Shown: positions 12,040-23,074, numbered from the stretch's first letter. The stretch: DNA of 64,000 nt from Larix kaempferi (GCA_027924585.1 BSBM01000597.1:4231501-4295500), one strand, 5' to 3'. Notes: generated from the sequence alone by a model not told the origin. Made by a program: numbers and translations.

Positions 12040-12495
12040 CAATTAAAAATATTATTAAATCTAAATTTAAGGAGAATTTGTGGCGCAATAAGGAATTAGA
12101 GGATAAGAGAAAATTAAGATATTATAAGGAGGTGTTCAACCCTAATCTATAATATCAAAAGCATCTCTATATTTTCACTAGGGTAAAGAAGAAATCAACA
12201 GTGCTAAAATAAGAACAAACTCCTAGAAGATCCATAGTGAAACAAGGCATTGGACGGTTCCTAAAACATCGTGGGTCAAAACGATTTGTCATCTTTGTAA
12301 CACTAAGAGGGTTGTAGATGAAAATCACCTTCACTTAGAATGTCCTATGTACAACTACATTAGATCTCAATTTCAAAATATTTGTTATAATACCGACCTT
12401 CCCGACCTTTTAACTCATCAAAACTATGGTGATTTAATAAAGCTTCTCTTAAAGCTTTTTGAGCACAAAATTAAAACTCTAAAGCAAACCATGTA
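12040..12495 (+). pseudogene. LINE (non-LTR) reverse transcriptase, C-terminal remnant
   Basis: Forward translations in shifted frames read like the C-terminus of a non-LTR reverse transcriptase protein: L-R-Y-Y-K-E-V and N-P-N-L near 12115-12150, then C-H-L-C-N-T-K-R-V-V-D-E-N-H and L-E-C-P-M-Y near 12290-12360. The C-x2-C...H...E-C-P pattern is the cysteine-rich tail found after the polymerase domain in many LINE ORF2 proteins. Stops and frame changes before 12260 show decay; 12268-12495 is open in one frame. The polymerase and endonuclease domains are absent. Confidence 0.6.
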
Positions 12496-12737
12496 ATTCC
12501 ATACCTTTATCATGATCCTATAGATCAAATTTGGTCTCAGTGGGAATTAATAACCATCACCATCATCAACATGTACTCATCAAAACTAAGGTGATTTAAG
12601 AATGATTCTATTAAAGCTTTTTTAGCACAAAATTAAAAATTCTAAAACAAACCATGTAATTCCCTACCTTTATTAAGATCCCATGGATCAAAGTTGGTCT
12701 CAATGGGCGTTAATAACCATCATCATCATCAACATGT
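12412..12737 (+). repeat. Tandem duplication of about 160 bp
   Basis: 12412-12572 and 12573-12737 are near copies, each from ACTCATCAAAACTA to ATCATCAACATGT. The first copy contains the LINE remnant's C-terminal codons, so the duplication came after, or with, the LINE insertion. Confidence 0.85.
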
Positions 12738-12738
12738 C

Positions 12739-12762
12739 AATATATATATATATATATATATA

Positions 12763-12796
<34 letters not shown>
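12739..12796 (+). repeat. Compound (TA)n(TG)n microsatellite
   Basis: A TA run followed by a TG run, starting 2 bases after the duplication. It probably varies in length. Confidence 0.95.
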
Positions 12797-12797
<1 letters not shown>

Positions 12798-14844
12798 CCA
12801 TACAAAAAAAGAAATCATTGACAACAAGGGACTTTCAACAAAAATCCAAATAGTCAACTATTTTCTATCCCACAAAATCATATCACAAGAAGGCATGTGC
12901 GAGGTGTTCAATAACCACTCCATCCTTGTCTTCTATCACACGTACAATCCCAAATTCAATTGTCCCACCTACCTTTAACTGAAGATATATATGGTTATTA
13001 CATTCACTAAAATGTGCTTCGCAAAGATATGTCATTGAACTTTCCTTTCCACAATAGGATTTGATCCATAATAATGATGAGGCTAAGATTTTGAAAGTTG
13101 AAGGAGTCATTTACCCAGTTAATGAGGCTAAACATATGAAAATACTCAATCCTTATCTCCTATATCAATATTGAATAGGGTTGTAAGAGCATAAAAGTTT
13201 ACCTAGTCATTTGAACCATGACCCAAACCTAAATGAAATGAGAAAGAGTGAGAGACATTCAAGAAGATCATTCACTGAGCACCACATAAACCTAGATCTC
13301 CTTAGGAATCCCCATAGAAAAATCCCCATGCCACATACTCATTTAACTCCAAAATGTCAACTTGTCTTGGTTGAGAGGAAGAATATCTAGATTGATTGGA
13401 AGGACATGTTTAATTCTCTTTGAAATCTTAGACATTGTGGGTTGGGTTGAGTGACATTACAGCTCTATAGGAGTTTATTCACCTCAGTGGTACACTTGTC
13501 TAGATTGGGAGTGGAATCAACAATTACTTTCTATAGGGGTGGTGAATTGCTCTTTGGTAACCAATTTGGTGGATATGCATTTGAATATAGATAAGAGTTG
13601 GTAATTATTCATGTTTGGAATGATTTTTTTTTTTTTATGATACTTGAATCCACATATTCAACTAATTATATGTGAATTCTATATTATATTTGTTAATTGG
13701 ATGAGAATCTTATGTTTTCCATGTATGTGGATCAATTGATGTTGAGAAATTCATGAGAATGTTATTTTTGCATGTTGAATTTCCATTTCAGTGTTCACGA
13801 TATAAACATATATTCATTGTTATATGATACAACATATAATTAGAAGCACATTTGTAAGTATTGTTTCAATTTCATTAGTATTTTTCATTATGCAATGCTA
13901 ATTCCTCCTTTGTATCACTTGGAAATCTATTATGAGGTCATGGGATGGAAAATTGGACTCACAATTGGGGAATATGAGTTCGAATGAAGAATATTTTAAT
14001 TGAGTGCCCAAACATCCAAGGGAGGCAAGTCCAAGGATGATATAAAGTGGCGATGCACATGGTTGATGCTACTATATTGAAAACATTAGGACCCTTTTCT
14101 ACCCCTCTATCCATGTTAACTCATGAATAAATTGAGTCACTAGTATGACTCATTTAAGAAATTTGGAGGCATGTAATATTCTTGCCTAGAATTAACATGT
14201 AGGATTTCCCAAGGGATTGAGCTTGTAGAGAAGGGAATTTCCCATGATTATGTTGTGAATGGTTGTGAAGAGTGGTACCATGGATGGACATTTATCATTA
14301 ACATTCATCATACTGATGGTTTGGATCATGTGGCAATATATTTTGGGTGTGTCAAATAAATATAGTGTGTGAAGCTTCAACCATTGTTGCCATGTGAAGT
14401 GCCTATATATTCATATAGATAATTATTGAGATAATAATATGTCATAGTGTATCTTGTATAATGAACATATGTGCTTGAATTATGAATTTGGAATCCATGT
14501 ATTTGGAATTAGTTTTGGATAGGAATGGTTGTGAGGAGTATGCTTCCATTTGAGGATTATTGCAGGTATATGCTAAAATGCTAAGGTCTGAGAAGCACCT
14601 CAAGTTAGTAAACAAAATTATTGTACCTTATTCTTTAAGAACCAACAAATGCAATATAACAATGGAGAAGATATCATTGCAGACACATATAAAGAATTAT
14701 GAGAGGACATGATCTCATTGTGCAGGTTGATGGGGAAGGGGATTTGAGGATTGGGACAGTTGTGGAAGGGGTTCTGTATTAGGGGTGGTATCTTGAGAGT
14801 TGAGCTAAGTAGAGGATTGAGTCATGGATAGCTGAGGAAAATAG
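12797..14844 (+). other. Unassigned AT-rich sequence
   Basis: No recognisable domain in any frame. Only simple AT-rich runs such as the T run at 13626-13637 were seen. Nothing supports a gene. Confidence 0.4.
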
Positions 14845-15445
14845 TGTTGGTTGTGGAGCATGATATTTCTTATTCAGAGGTCCTATTTCAACCGTGTCTA
14901 GATCCCATTCCATGATGGGGGGGTTTTGGGGGGGATTTCCCCCCCAAAATAGTCGCCATGGGGAGTCTAGGAGAGGTGGCGACTAGTTTGGGATCCCCCC
15001 CGCCTAGCGGGGATTCGGGGGCAGCGCCCCCATAGCAAAAATTTTGGAAAAAATGCCTTGTAAAATGTTGTAATTTGATAGTCATGACTTGGTCAATAAT
15101 GGGTGATTTATGGTCCCGTGGTATTGGGTCTTCCATAGTATTTTCCATGGTATTCACTCTTAAAAGGAAGGCATTGTAATACGGCTGTGTATTGTAGCAT
15201 TGTAAAGATCCTTATTGTGAGAGAGAGACTGTGAGAGAGTGAAGAGGAAGTTGCAGCGAATGTGCTACAGGTTGTATCCCTTCATTTGTTGGATGGTATA
15301 ATAATAAGGACTGGCAATTTTTGTGTGGACGTAGCCCATCTTGGGTGAACCACATTATATTGGTGTCTCTCTTGTAATGTGTCATGTGTGATTTATATTT
15401 GCATCTTGTTTATTGTTATTGCTCTGCAATCCTGTTTTTCTAACA
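14845..15445 (+). repeat. 5' LTR of the small copia element
   Basis: Starts TGTTGGTT, ends CTAACA. Contains a GC-rich island: a perfect 11-bp stem with a 4-nt loop (TTTTGGGGGGG-ATTT-CCCCCCCAAAA, 14924-14949) and a GGGGC-AGC-GCCCC hairpin (about 15019-15031). Confidence 0.85.
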
Positions 15446-15447
15446 AT

Positions 15448-15459
15448 TGGTATCAGATC
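15448..15459 (+). other. Primer binding site of the small copia element
   Basis: TGGTATCAGATC lies 2 nt after the 5' LTR end; 10 of its 12 bases match the tRNA-iMet primer site. Confidence 0.75.
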
Positions 15460-15520
15460 CAAAGGTATATTTGGCATATAAACTCGCAGGAAAGAAGGGT
15501 TCCTGGTTCGAGTGGGAGCA

Positions 15521-15853
15521 ATGGCAGAAGAAGGGAAGTTTAAGGTCGAGAAATTTAACGACCAAAACTACTAGTTATGGAAGATGCAAATTGAGGAATT
15601 GGGTAAGAAGCAGGAGAATCGTAGGTTGTACAGTGATAGCCTGAGTGTCCTTCATCTTGCAAGGAAATCATCCTTCCATTCTAAGACTAAGCATATACAA
15701 CTCAAGTACCATTTCATACGGTCTGTTATGGAAGATGAACTGTTGAAGCTGGAAAAGATACACACTAGCGAGAATCCTGCAGACATGTTAACAAAGGTGG
15801 TAACCAGAGAGAAACTTAGTTCCTGCTCAGTTTCAGTTCTCCTTCAAGCATGA
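15521..15853 (+). pseudogene. Copia gag start fused in frame to RNase H end
   Basis: From the ATG at 15521 the frame reads M-A-E-E-G-K-F-K-V-E-K-F-N, the classic copia gag start, meets one stop (TAG, 15572-15574, probably from CAG in a family Q-N-Y-Q-L-W context), resumes as L-W-K-M-Q-I-E-E-L-G, and passes without a frame change near 15600 into S-V-L-H-L-A-R-K and later H-T-S-E-N-P-A-D-M-L-T-K, the end of copia RNase H. The fused frame has about 110 codons. No enzyme function is expected because the catalytic core is missing. Keeping the frame across the deletion may be chance (1 in 3). Confidence 0.8.
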
Positions 15854-15940
15854 AGGTGAAGATGAGAAATTTTATAGATCCAAGGTTTAGAGCATAATCC
15901 AACAAGTGCAACAACAATGGAGTTGCTGTGATCAGTCTCC

Positions 15941-15952
15941 AAGTGGGGAGAT
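15941..15952 (+). other. Polypurine tract of the small copia element
   Basis: AAGTGGGGAGAT directly before the 3' LTR start TGTTGG, the usual copia arrangement. Confidence 0.8.
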
Positions 15953-16550
15953 TGTTGGTTCTGGATCCTGATCTTCCTTATTCATAGGTTATGTTTCAAC
16001 TGTGTTTGGATCCCATCCCATGAAGGGGGTATTTGGGGGGGATTTCCCCCAAAAAATAGTCACCATGGGGGTCCATGGGGTCCGACGACTAGTTTGGGAG
16101 CCCCCCCTGGAGGGGGTTCGGGGGCAACGCCCCCGTAGCGAAAATTTCGGAAAAATAGCCTTGTAAAATGTTGTAATTTCATAGTCATGACTTGGTCAAT
16201 AATGGGTGATTAATGGTCCCGTGGTATTGGGTGTTCCATAGTATTTTCCCATGGTATTCGCTCTTTAAAAGGAAGGCATTGTAATACGGCTGTGTATTGT
16301 AGCATTGTAAAGATCTTTGATTGTGTGAGAGATACTGTGAGAGAGTGAAGAGGAAGTTGCAGTGGATGTGCCACAGGTTGTATCCCTCATTTTTTGGATG
16401 GTATAATAATAAGGACTGTCAATTTCTGTGTGGACATAGCCCATCTTGGGTGAACCACATTATATTGGTGTCTCTCTTGTAATGTGTTTTATGTGATTTA
16501 TATTTGCATCTTGTTTATTGTTATTGCTCTGCGATCTTGTTTCTCTAACA
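15953..16550 (+). repeat. 3' LTR of the small copia element
   Basis: Aligns end to end with 14845-15445; starts TGTTGGTT, ends CTAACA. The G-rich hairpin island is kept with changes near 16032-16062. Confidence 0.85.
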
Positions 16551-19500
16551 AACAATTAGCCCTTATGGACTGATAGCCCCATCTCAAGGGTGACTTGTAA
16601 AAAAAAATATGGTTTTATAGTCTATGGCTAGGAGGAACGTCCTTCACCCGCAACTGGTTGGAGCATATTGAGATAAGTATTTCACTGTGCATGAAATTCT
16701 ATGGTTCAAAATTGTTTTATATAATTCTCAATTACTAGTTTAAAGATATAAATGCCATTGTTATATATATGCATTTATCATGTTTGAATTACTATTGTGT
16801 GAATGTATAAATGCACAATATCACTTGGCATGGTATGACTACATTTCTTGCATGGAGTACTTGTAACAATTTGTGTGTTATGATGTGTGTTTGGGTGACA
16901 TCTTTTTCTTATATATAATTCTGCTGTGTAATTTATTGTTAAAATTCCCTAAACATTCAAAAATATAATCATAGGGAGGTATCAAAGGTCTTAGACCTGC
17001 ATAAGCTGAGTACCCAAGATCTAGGAGGATCTTAAAAGGCCAAAATTTCAAATTCCTCATATCTCATGAAATATGGTACCATATCGAAGAGCTCATCGAT
17101 ATGAATCCAACATCACAAACGTCACCTCAAACAAAATCCGTATGGCGAAGATATCGCGTTCTGAAGTTTGGCCACAACAAGGGAAAATTTGGCAGAAGTG
17201 CCACATGGCACTCCCATAGGCTACCATGTGGCAGTACAGATAGTAAGAACTGGTGATATGGTAGAACCTCCAACTGACACATGGCATTATGAATACACAG
17301 TCAACTGATGATGTGGCTGTGACGTGGCTGACGACATGGATGATGACGCGACGATGACATGGATGATGATGTGGCTGGAAGGAAGCCAATGAGGAGGTGC
17401 CACATGGCACCCCCATAGGCACCAAAATAGGCCTAAGTTCAACAAATTTAACTTTGCAAGTATTGAACACATGACCTTCTTCATGTAAACATTTCAACTT
17501 ATCACTATGCCATGGTCCATTCATTGAAAGGGATATGAATGAAATTTAATTTAAATATTATTAATGGTGAAAAGAATTGGCATCTCTGCCAAACTTGGTG
17601 GTAGTTCCGTCAAATATGGAGATTCCACCAGATTTAGTTACGACCAACTAAATTTATCCGAAAAAGGTCAAGATTTGAATAATCTTATGGGATTGAGTTG
17701 GATTTATTGGTGGAATTTGTTTTGGGAATTATAACCATATGCCATTTAAAAAAAAAAGGTTTAAAACGTATGCCAACTATATACCATGTTGGTTATGGAG
17801 GTGGTTCTATTTTTTATACCACATTAAGAGTTTGTTGTGCCACATGTGAATGGAAACAAAACTTTGGTTATGCCTTTATGTTATTTGGAAATTGGTTGTA
17901 ACCAAATCCCAACAATATGCCCTATTTATAAAAATGGTTGTAACCAAGGTTGTTTTGGGATCCCATGTGTATCATGCCACCATGGGGAGAATCGAGCTAT
18001 ATAAACTCCCATTATCCATTGTTGAGGGAGCATCCATTTGTGGGAATTCCACATGCTTGGAGGAGCTCTTGTAGGGGGCTAGTTTGGGAGTTGCATATGC
18101 TTTGAAGATAGCTACATTGGAGATCCGGTTTGAGGTTCCAAGTGTCGTAGAGCACATTTTATCTATGTAGCCTGCTCATGTGCAGAGAAATACACGAATA
18201 CTGTTGTGACCTTATGTGAGGTGAAGGTGGGCATGCTTATAGTTGTTTCTCATCATTTTTGCGAGCCAGTCACTGGTGCAGTCGATTTTTAGATCATAGC
18301 AGTGGATTCTCTTCATCATCAATATCAAGATGAATGATCGCCATGTTGTATTGAGATTCTAGCCACATTCTTGTGGGAGATCAACCTTCATTGGAGGAGA
18401 TCATTTATTTGTAGGAGAGACATTGCCACTTGCTTGTGAGAGACAGTTCTCTTTGCATTGTATGAGAACATCTCTTCTATACTGCCACTTGTTGTGGGAA
18501 TTCTTCAATGACTATTGATGTGGGAATTCAACCCTTGTGTAAAGGAGAGTATCTTTTGAAGAAGAGAACATAAGCGGTTCAACGATTGAACGAGCCCAAA
18601 GACGTAGCCAGGGCTCATTCAATTATGTTACTATCCTCAATTATGTTCATTGTGTTCATTATGTGATGATAAATGAGACTAATGACACATTCAATTTTTG
18701 CATGTTATTGTCTGCATGTTTGTGTTCATCATGTGATGATAAATCAGACTAATGAGACTAATGACTAATGACACGTTCAATTTGTGCATGTTATTGTCCG
18801 CAATTATGTTCATTGTGTTCATTATGTGATGATAAATGAGACTAATGACACGTTCATAAAGTTTAATATGCACATTGGATTCAAGCCTTTTCATTGCAAT
18901 CAAGTTCAATAAAAACGATCCTAACATTGATCCTTTTGTCAAGTGAACCTTGAATCAGTTCCAAGTTGGAATCAAGGTCACTTGAGATCAAATCAACCCC
19001 ATGGTCTCAATGGATGACAAAGGTGGCTGGGTATGTTATAAAGTGGTTTAAATTGGTATCAGAGGTCTTAGACAGGTCTAATCCGAGTACTCCGTTGTAT
19101 CTATGGATGACATAGGCGGCTGAGTACGTTACAAAATCTTACATCTAGTGTCCATTAAACTCTATGTGCATTTATGCAATCTTACTTTACTGTGTGATGG
19201 TTCCACTAGATTAACATTTATGTGGCTACTTACTTAAGGATAGCATTATGTATAAATTGAGCATTATTTGTGTTCCTTAAGGGGATCACTAATTGTAGCT
19301 ATTGCATGAAGCGCACTATTTAAGAATTTCATGACATTTTGGGGTGCATAGAAATACACAAATTCACAAAGGTATTTTTATGGACATAGATGGTAACGAA
19401 CACTATAAGAAGCCATTCCCTCTTTAGCATCTCAAATCTAATGAATTAAAATATAGGAAACTATAGTCCACTTTCATTCCCAAGCATACCATGGGAGTCG

Positions 19501-19994
19501 ATTTTAATGAATTTGTTTGGAGGACTACTAACAACTAGTAGGGAAAATTACAATCTAATAGTAGTCATGGATCCTTTCAAAAAGATGATTATGTGATAAC
19601 TTGTAGGAAGACACTTTCAACATAGTAACCCATGTATTTATTAATTCAATGATAATAATAATATTTTCATTTGAAATATTAGAAAAAGTCATAGAGATAG
19701 AATGTGTTGTGGCCAGGGTTTCAAATACCAAAAAAAACTAAGCTAAACCTAATATATGACTACAAACCACTTAAGATAAAGAAAACATAAGAGTGATAAT
19801 TTCAACCCAAAAATAGACATCCATTGAATTCCATTTACATCTATACCATTTTTCTAAGAGTCTTATGGTTTTACCATCCTAAGTCTTGCATTGAAGAGTT
19901 TTGGATATTGTAAATGAAATTAAAACAATGTCAAATTGCAACCAAATTGATATTACAATATGATCCTTTACATGTTGGTTGGTGACCATATTAT
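16551..19994 (+). other. Old retroelement-derived sequence, no gene recognised
   Basis: Two diverged copies of a primer-site-like stretch occur: GGTATCAAAGGTCTTAGAC (16978-16996) and GGTATCAGAGGTCTTAGAC (19055-19073), both followed by a GAGTAC word, suggesting remains of two related LTR elements. 17195-17420 is rich in CCACATGGCA and GATGATGACG words. 19009-19041 and 19102-19134 are imperfect direct repeats. No LTR pair or protein domain could be fixed. Confidence 0.35.
18635..18860 (+). repeat. Imperfect direct repeats, three copies
   Basis: The word GTGTTCATTATGTGATGATA with its following bases recurs at about 18651, 18721 (one change) and 18815, with spacings of 70 and 94 bases. Confidence 0.8.
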
Positions 19995-20602
19995 TGTTAG
20001 AAAAATAGGACCGCAGAGCAATAACAATAAACAAGATGCAAATATAAATCACATAAACACAATACAAGAGAGACACCGATATATGTGGTTCACCCAATCT
20101 GGGCTACGTCCAAGGAGAAATTTCTAGTCCTTTTATTATTATACCGTCCAACAAATGAAGGGATACAACCTGTAGCACATCCGCTGCAACTTCCTCTTCA
20201 CTCTCTCACAGTATCTCTTACACAATCACATAGATATTTACAATACTACAATACATAGCCATATTACAATGCCTTTCTTTTAAAGAGTGATTACCATGGG
20301 AAAATACCATGGGATAACCAATACCATGGGCCCGTAAATCACCCATTATTGACCAAGTCATGACTGTGAAATTACAACATTTTACAAGGCATTTTTTTTT
20401 CGAAATTTTCACTACGAGGGTGCTGCCCTAAAACCGTCGCCAGGGGGAGTTCCTAAAATGTAGTCACTGCCCCCCCTGGACCCCCCATGACGACTATATT
20501 GGGGGGGGGGAATCCCCCCAAAATCCCACCATCATGGGATGGGATCCATACACGACTGAAACACAACCTCTGAATAAGGAATATTAGGTTCCACAACCAA
20601 CA
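19995..20602 (-). repeat. Solo LTR of the small copia family, target duplication ATTAT
   Basis: Reads on the minus strand from TGTTGGTTGTGG (20602) to CTAACA (19995) and aligns with the LTRs at 14845 and 15953. It is flanked by perfect 5-bp duplications ATTAT (19990-19994 and 20603-20607), as left when two LTRs of one insertion recombine. No primer site or polypurine tract adjoins it. Confidence 0.9.
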
Positions 20603-20759
20603 ATTATAGTATGTTAGTTGTTTCAAGGTACTACAACCTAAGTTGTGGGTTGGTTGCACACTACAAGTCCAATTTCTAATATCCTTCAAAATATGACAAT
20701 ATTTAGTTTGTGCATCCTAAGAAGACTACAATGACACTATGGGGTGGATCATAGTTTGA

Positions 20760-20816
20760 AACACTAAAAAGCAAAGGCCCTGTAGCGGAGGTTATGAGTG
20801 GAGGTTTTTAGTGTTA
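20760..20816. repeat. Small inverted repeat with CACTA ends
   Basis: AACACTAAAAA (20760-20770) and TTTTTAGTGTT (20806-20816) form a perfect 11-bp inverted repeat 35 bases apart, and each arm reads CACTAAAAA on its strand. A second imperfect pair follows (GGAGGTTATGAGTGGAG near 20787 against CTCCACTACAACCTCTG near 20846). This could be a fragment of a CACTA-type terminus; the matching far end was not found. Confidence 0.4.
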
Positions 20817-20979
20817 CAAGATTGGTCCAAATTGTCAAGAAAATCTCCACTACAACCTCTGCCAATGGTACTAGATGTTTTTGCAGAGTTTTTTTTACGG
20901 AATTTTATTATAACTAAAAAAAATCGAGGTTCGGAGACATTAGTGGAGGATTTTTCATCGACGCACTTTGTTGCTATAA

Positions 20980-21150
20980 GCACACAGGTGCTGACAAATA
21001 CTAAACACATAGGTTCCTTTAAATAATAACACCCACCGATGCACCTGAAAAAATTTAAAGGCACCATTGATTTATAAATTTATATGTATCGATCCTTTCT
21101 AATAAATATAGCACCGATGTTCATAAAAAAAATTAATGGCCCTGGTGCTT
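20980..21150. repeat. Cluster of GCACCGGTGC-like motifs, left group
   Basis: Short words of the type GGTGC/GCACC with a central CGATG or CAGGT recur in both orientations near 20986, 21031, 21112 and 21141, and continue after the LINE insertion near 23059 and 23081. They resemble the subterminal repeats of CACTA elements. Confidence 0.45.
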
Positions 21151-21171
21151 TATAACAATATATGGACTGGT

Positions 21172-21594
21172 CTGGGTTTGCAGGTGTGGGAGGAGTCCTC
21201 TTTGACTTCGATGGAAACAAAAAGAAAGACTATGCCTAGGGAATTGGCAGGAGTACTAATAATGAGGCGGAATGGCTCGCCTTGATCAAAGGAATGGAAA
21301 TTGCCATGAACAATGATGTCAGGAATCTAGTGGACTTTGGGGATTCCATGCTGGTAATAAGGGAAGCCATATCTCTGGCCAAAAATCGAAAAAAAAACCG
21401 GTCTCTAAACTTCAGCATCTCTTCACCTACATGGATAAGGAATTTGACTCCATCTCCTTTCTCCACATCCTAAGAAACAACAATAAGGAAGCAGATAGCA
21501 TGGCAAACATCGGTGTTGGATTGGATTGTGGTTTGGCGATCATTAATGGTCTTAGCATTGTCATCAACTGGGTACCTTATCCCCCTCTCTAGTA
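21172..21594 (+). pseudogene. LINE RNase H domain remnant
   Basis: The translation begins F-A-G-V-G-G-V-L-F-D and continues N-N-E-A-E-W-L-A-L-I-K-G-M-E and F-G-D-S-M-L-V-I, matching the plant LINE RNase H-like domain (G-x-G-G-x-L-x-D; N-x-x-E-x-x-A-L; G-D-S). One stop (TAG near 21236) and a frameshift in the nine-A run near 21390 break it. After the shift it reads H-I-L-R-N-N-N-K-E-A-D-S-M-A-N and ends N-W-V-P-Y-P-P-L before the stop at 21592-21594. In intact elements this domain removes RNA from the RNA-DNA hybrid. Confidence 0.85.
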
Positions 21595-21796
21595 AGCTTA
21601 TGAACCCTTGCTCCTCATGACCTCGTTCTTGGGTTGGGTCCTAAATTCCCACCACCCAAACTATACAAATTTTAAATTTTTGTTATGGATTAAAGGAAAG
21701 ATTTCCTTGGGATCTCCTACTCTGCATCGATCTTCTCCCTCGTACCCCTGGAACACTTGACGCCCTCATCGGTCGCAACCCACCTGTCTCGTATGC

Positions 21797-22767
21797 ATGA
21801 ATTTATTATCACCACCCTCTGCCATGCCTTATAACACGCCTCAGGACAGCATGCTCGACATTCTGCAAATCCGTTTTGCTGAGACTTGGATTCTTCAGGA
21901 GCCTTACGTAGGTATTTGGGTCAGTAATATGAGTCTTCTCTGGTTAGATATGGAGGACAAGGGATCAAACCTTTCTTCGTTGCAATGCCGCCGATGTAGG
22001 AAGAATATTCAGGAAAATGCAGGAGGGGTTGGAGTGAAGCGTTACCTGTCAGCATTCGATGTGGTACAGGGGCGGGGGAATGGTGGTGCTGGTCAAGCGT
22101 GTGGTGGTTTGACTCAGAATTTCCTTCATGGTCTCTCCAGGGTTGATGAGCCTATCAATGGAATAAATTGGGTTCCTTTTGAGTTGGGATCTGGACAGAG
22201 CAATGTTGGTGTTGTGCAGCCAACTGCTCATGGACTCCTCAACGAGTCTGGGAATGGAAAGGGATGGACCCCTATGGAATTGGGAACCATCCAGAACCTG
22301 GACGGGGTAGTGCTGCACTCTGCTCGTGGACTCTCCAGTGAGCCTGGAAACAACAAGAATTGTGCTTCTCAGAATGGGTTGGATAATGGATTTATCAACT
22401 CGGAGTCTCCACGTGGGCATGACAACTCGTCTTCAGAATTCCTTGCTCACCTACTGGAGCTTGAAATTCAGGTTCGAAGGCTCAGGGGTGAATATACCGA
22501 TCAGAAAAAAATCTCTCTCTCTACAACAAAATGAAGGAGTACTTTGATGTGCTTGTAGGAAAAATGGACAACGGCTGTCCTTGCTTAGGGGATATCGGTA
22601 CTCAGATTAATTCTCTGCAAAATAGTCTAAAAGTGGTTGAAGCAAAGCTGGATGGAATGAGGTCTGATTCTAGAATTAATCCCACAGTCTACCATGGAAA
22701 CAACGAGGAGAATGCTGGAATTGGGAATGGAAACAAGGAGACTGTTGGCCATCAATGCTCTGTCTAA
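21797..22767 (+). pseudogene. Unknown protein with C-terminal coiled coil, downstream of LINE RNase H
   Basis: A 245-codon frame (21797-22534) is followed by a 78-codon frame (22531-22767) overlapping by ATGA. The reading frame very likely shifts in the seven-A run at 22505-22511: the sequence before it (L-E-L-E-I-Q-V-R-R-L-R) and after it (I-N-S-L-Q-N-S-L-K-V-V-E-A-K-L) both have heptad-like leucine spacing, giving one protein of about 325 residues with a coiled-coil end. A C-R-R-C-R-K basic cysteine pair lies near residue 65, and the middle is rich in G, N and S with imperfect repeats (G-L-L/S-N/S-E-x-G-N). I do not recognise the family. It lies inside the LINE insertion, so it is either an element-encoded downstream protein or sequence carried with it. 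Confidence 0.5.
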
Positions 22768-23074
22768 CTTATCATGGTTTTTCTAGAAGTCTTTTTGTAT
22801 TGGCTCTCAGAATCTAGTTATATGTCTATTTGCTCGATATGTATTTCTTTTGTTGTCTACTGTTAGGAAAGTTTGTTAGGATCTACTGTTGTAATAGAAT
22901 CAAGTGTGTGTTAGAACTGCAAAGACTAGAATTGGATGATCCTGCTACGACAGCTCTCCAATTTTGGGAACAGTCTCCCAGACTTTATTTTGTAACTATG
23001 CTTCTTTTTTCAATATAAAAGCTCGTCACTCGTTCTTGTAAAAAAAAAATATATGGACTGGTGCAGTAAACTAA

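Larger units (their letters stand above)
14845..16550 (+). mobile_element. Small copia deletion derivative (two LTRs, 507-bp interior)
   Basis: LTRs at 14845-15445 and 15953-16550 enclose a 507-base interior holding a primer binding site, a gag start joined to an RNase H end, and a polypurine tract. The central gag, protease, integrase and most of reverse transcriptase are missing. No perfect 5-bp target duplication is seen (AATAG on the left, AACAA on the right). The LTRs differ clearly from each other, with about a dozen changes in the first 70 bases, so the insertion is older than C, D or E. A solo LTR of the same family is at 19995-20602. Confidence 0.85.
21157..23062 (+). mobile_element. 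5'-truncated LINE insertion with 15-bp target duplication
   Basis: AATATATGGACTGGT occurs at 21157-21171 and again at 23048-23062, directly after an A run (from about 23039). Between them lie a LINE RNase H end (21172-21594) and 1.4 kb of further sequence ending TTCTTGTAAAAAAA. A long, variable-length target duplication plus a 3' A tail is the mark of target-primed reverse transcription. The endonuclease and polymerase domains are missing by 5' truncation. The insertion splits the motif cluster of the CACTA-like region, so it came later. Confidence 0.9.

Noticed and set aside
14845-16550. Perfect target duplication for the small copia element
   Set aside because: Left AATAG and right AACAA do not match, so none is claimed.
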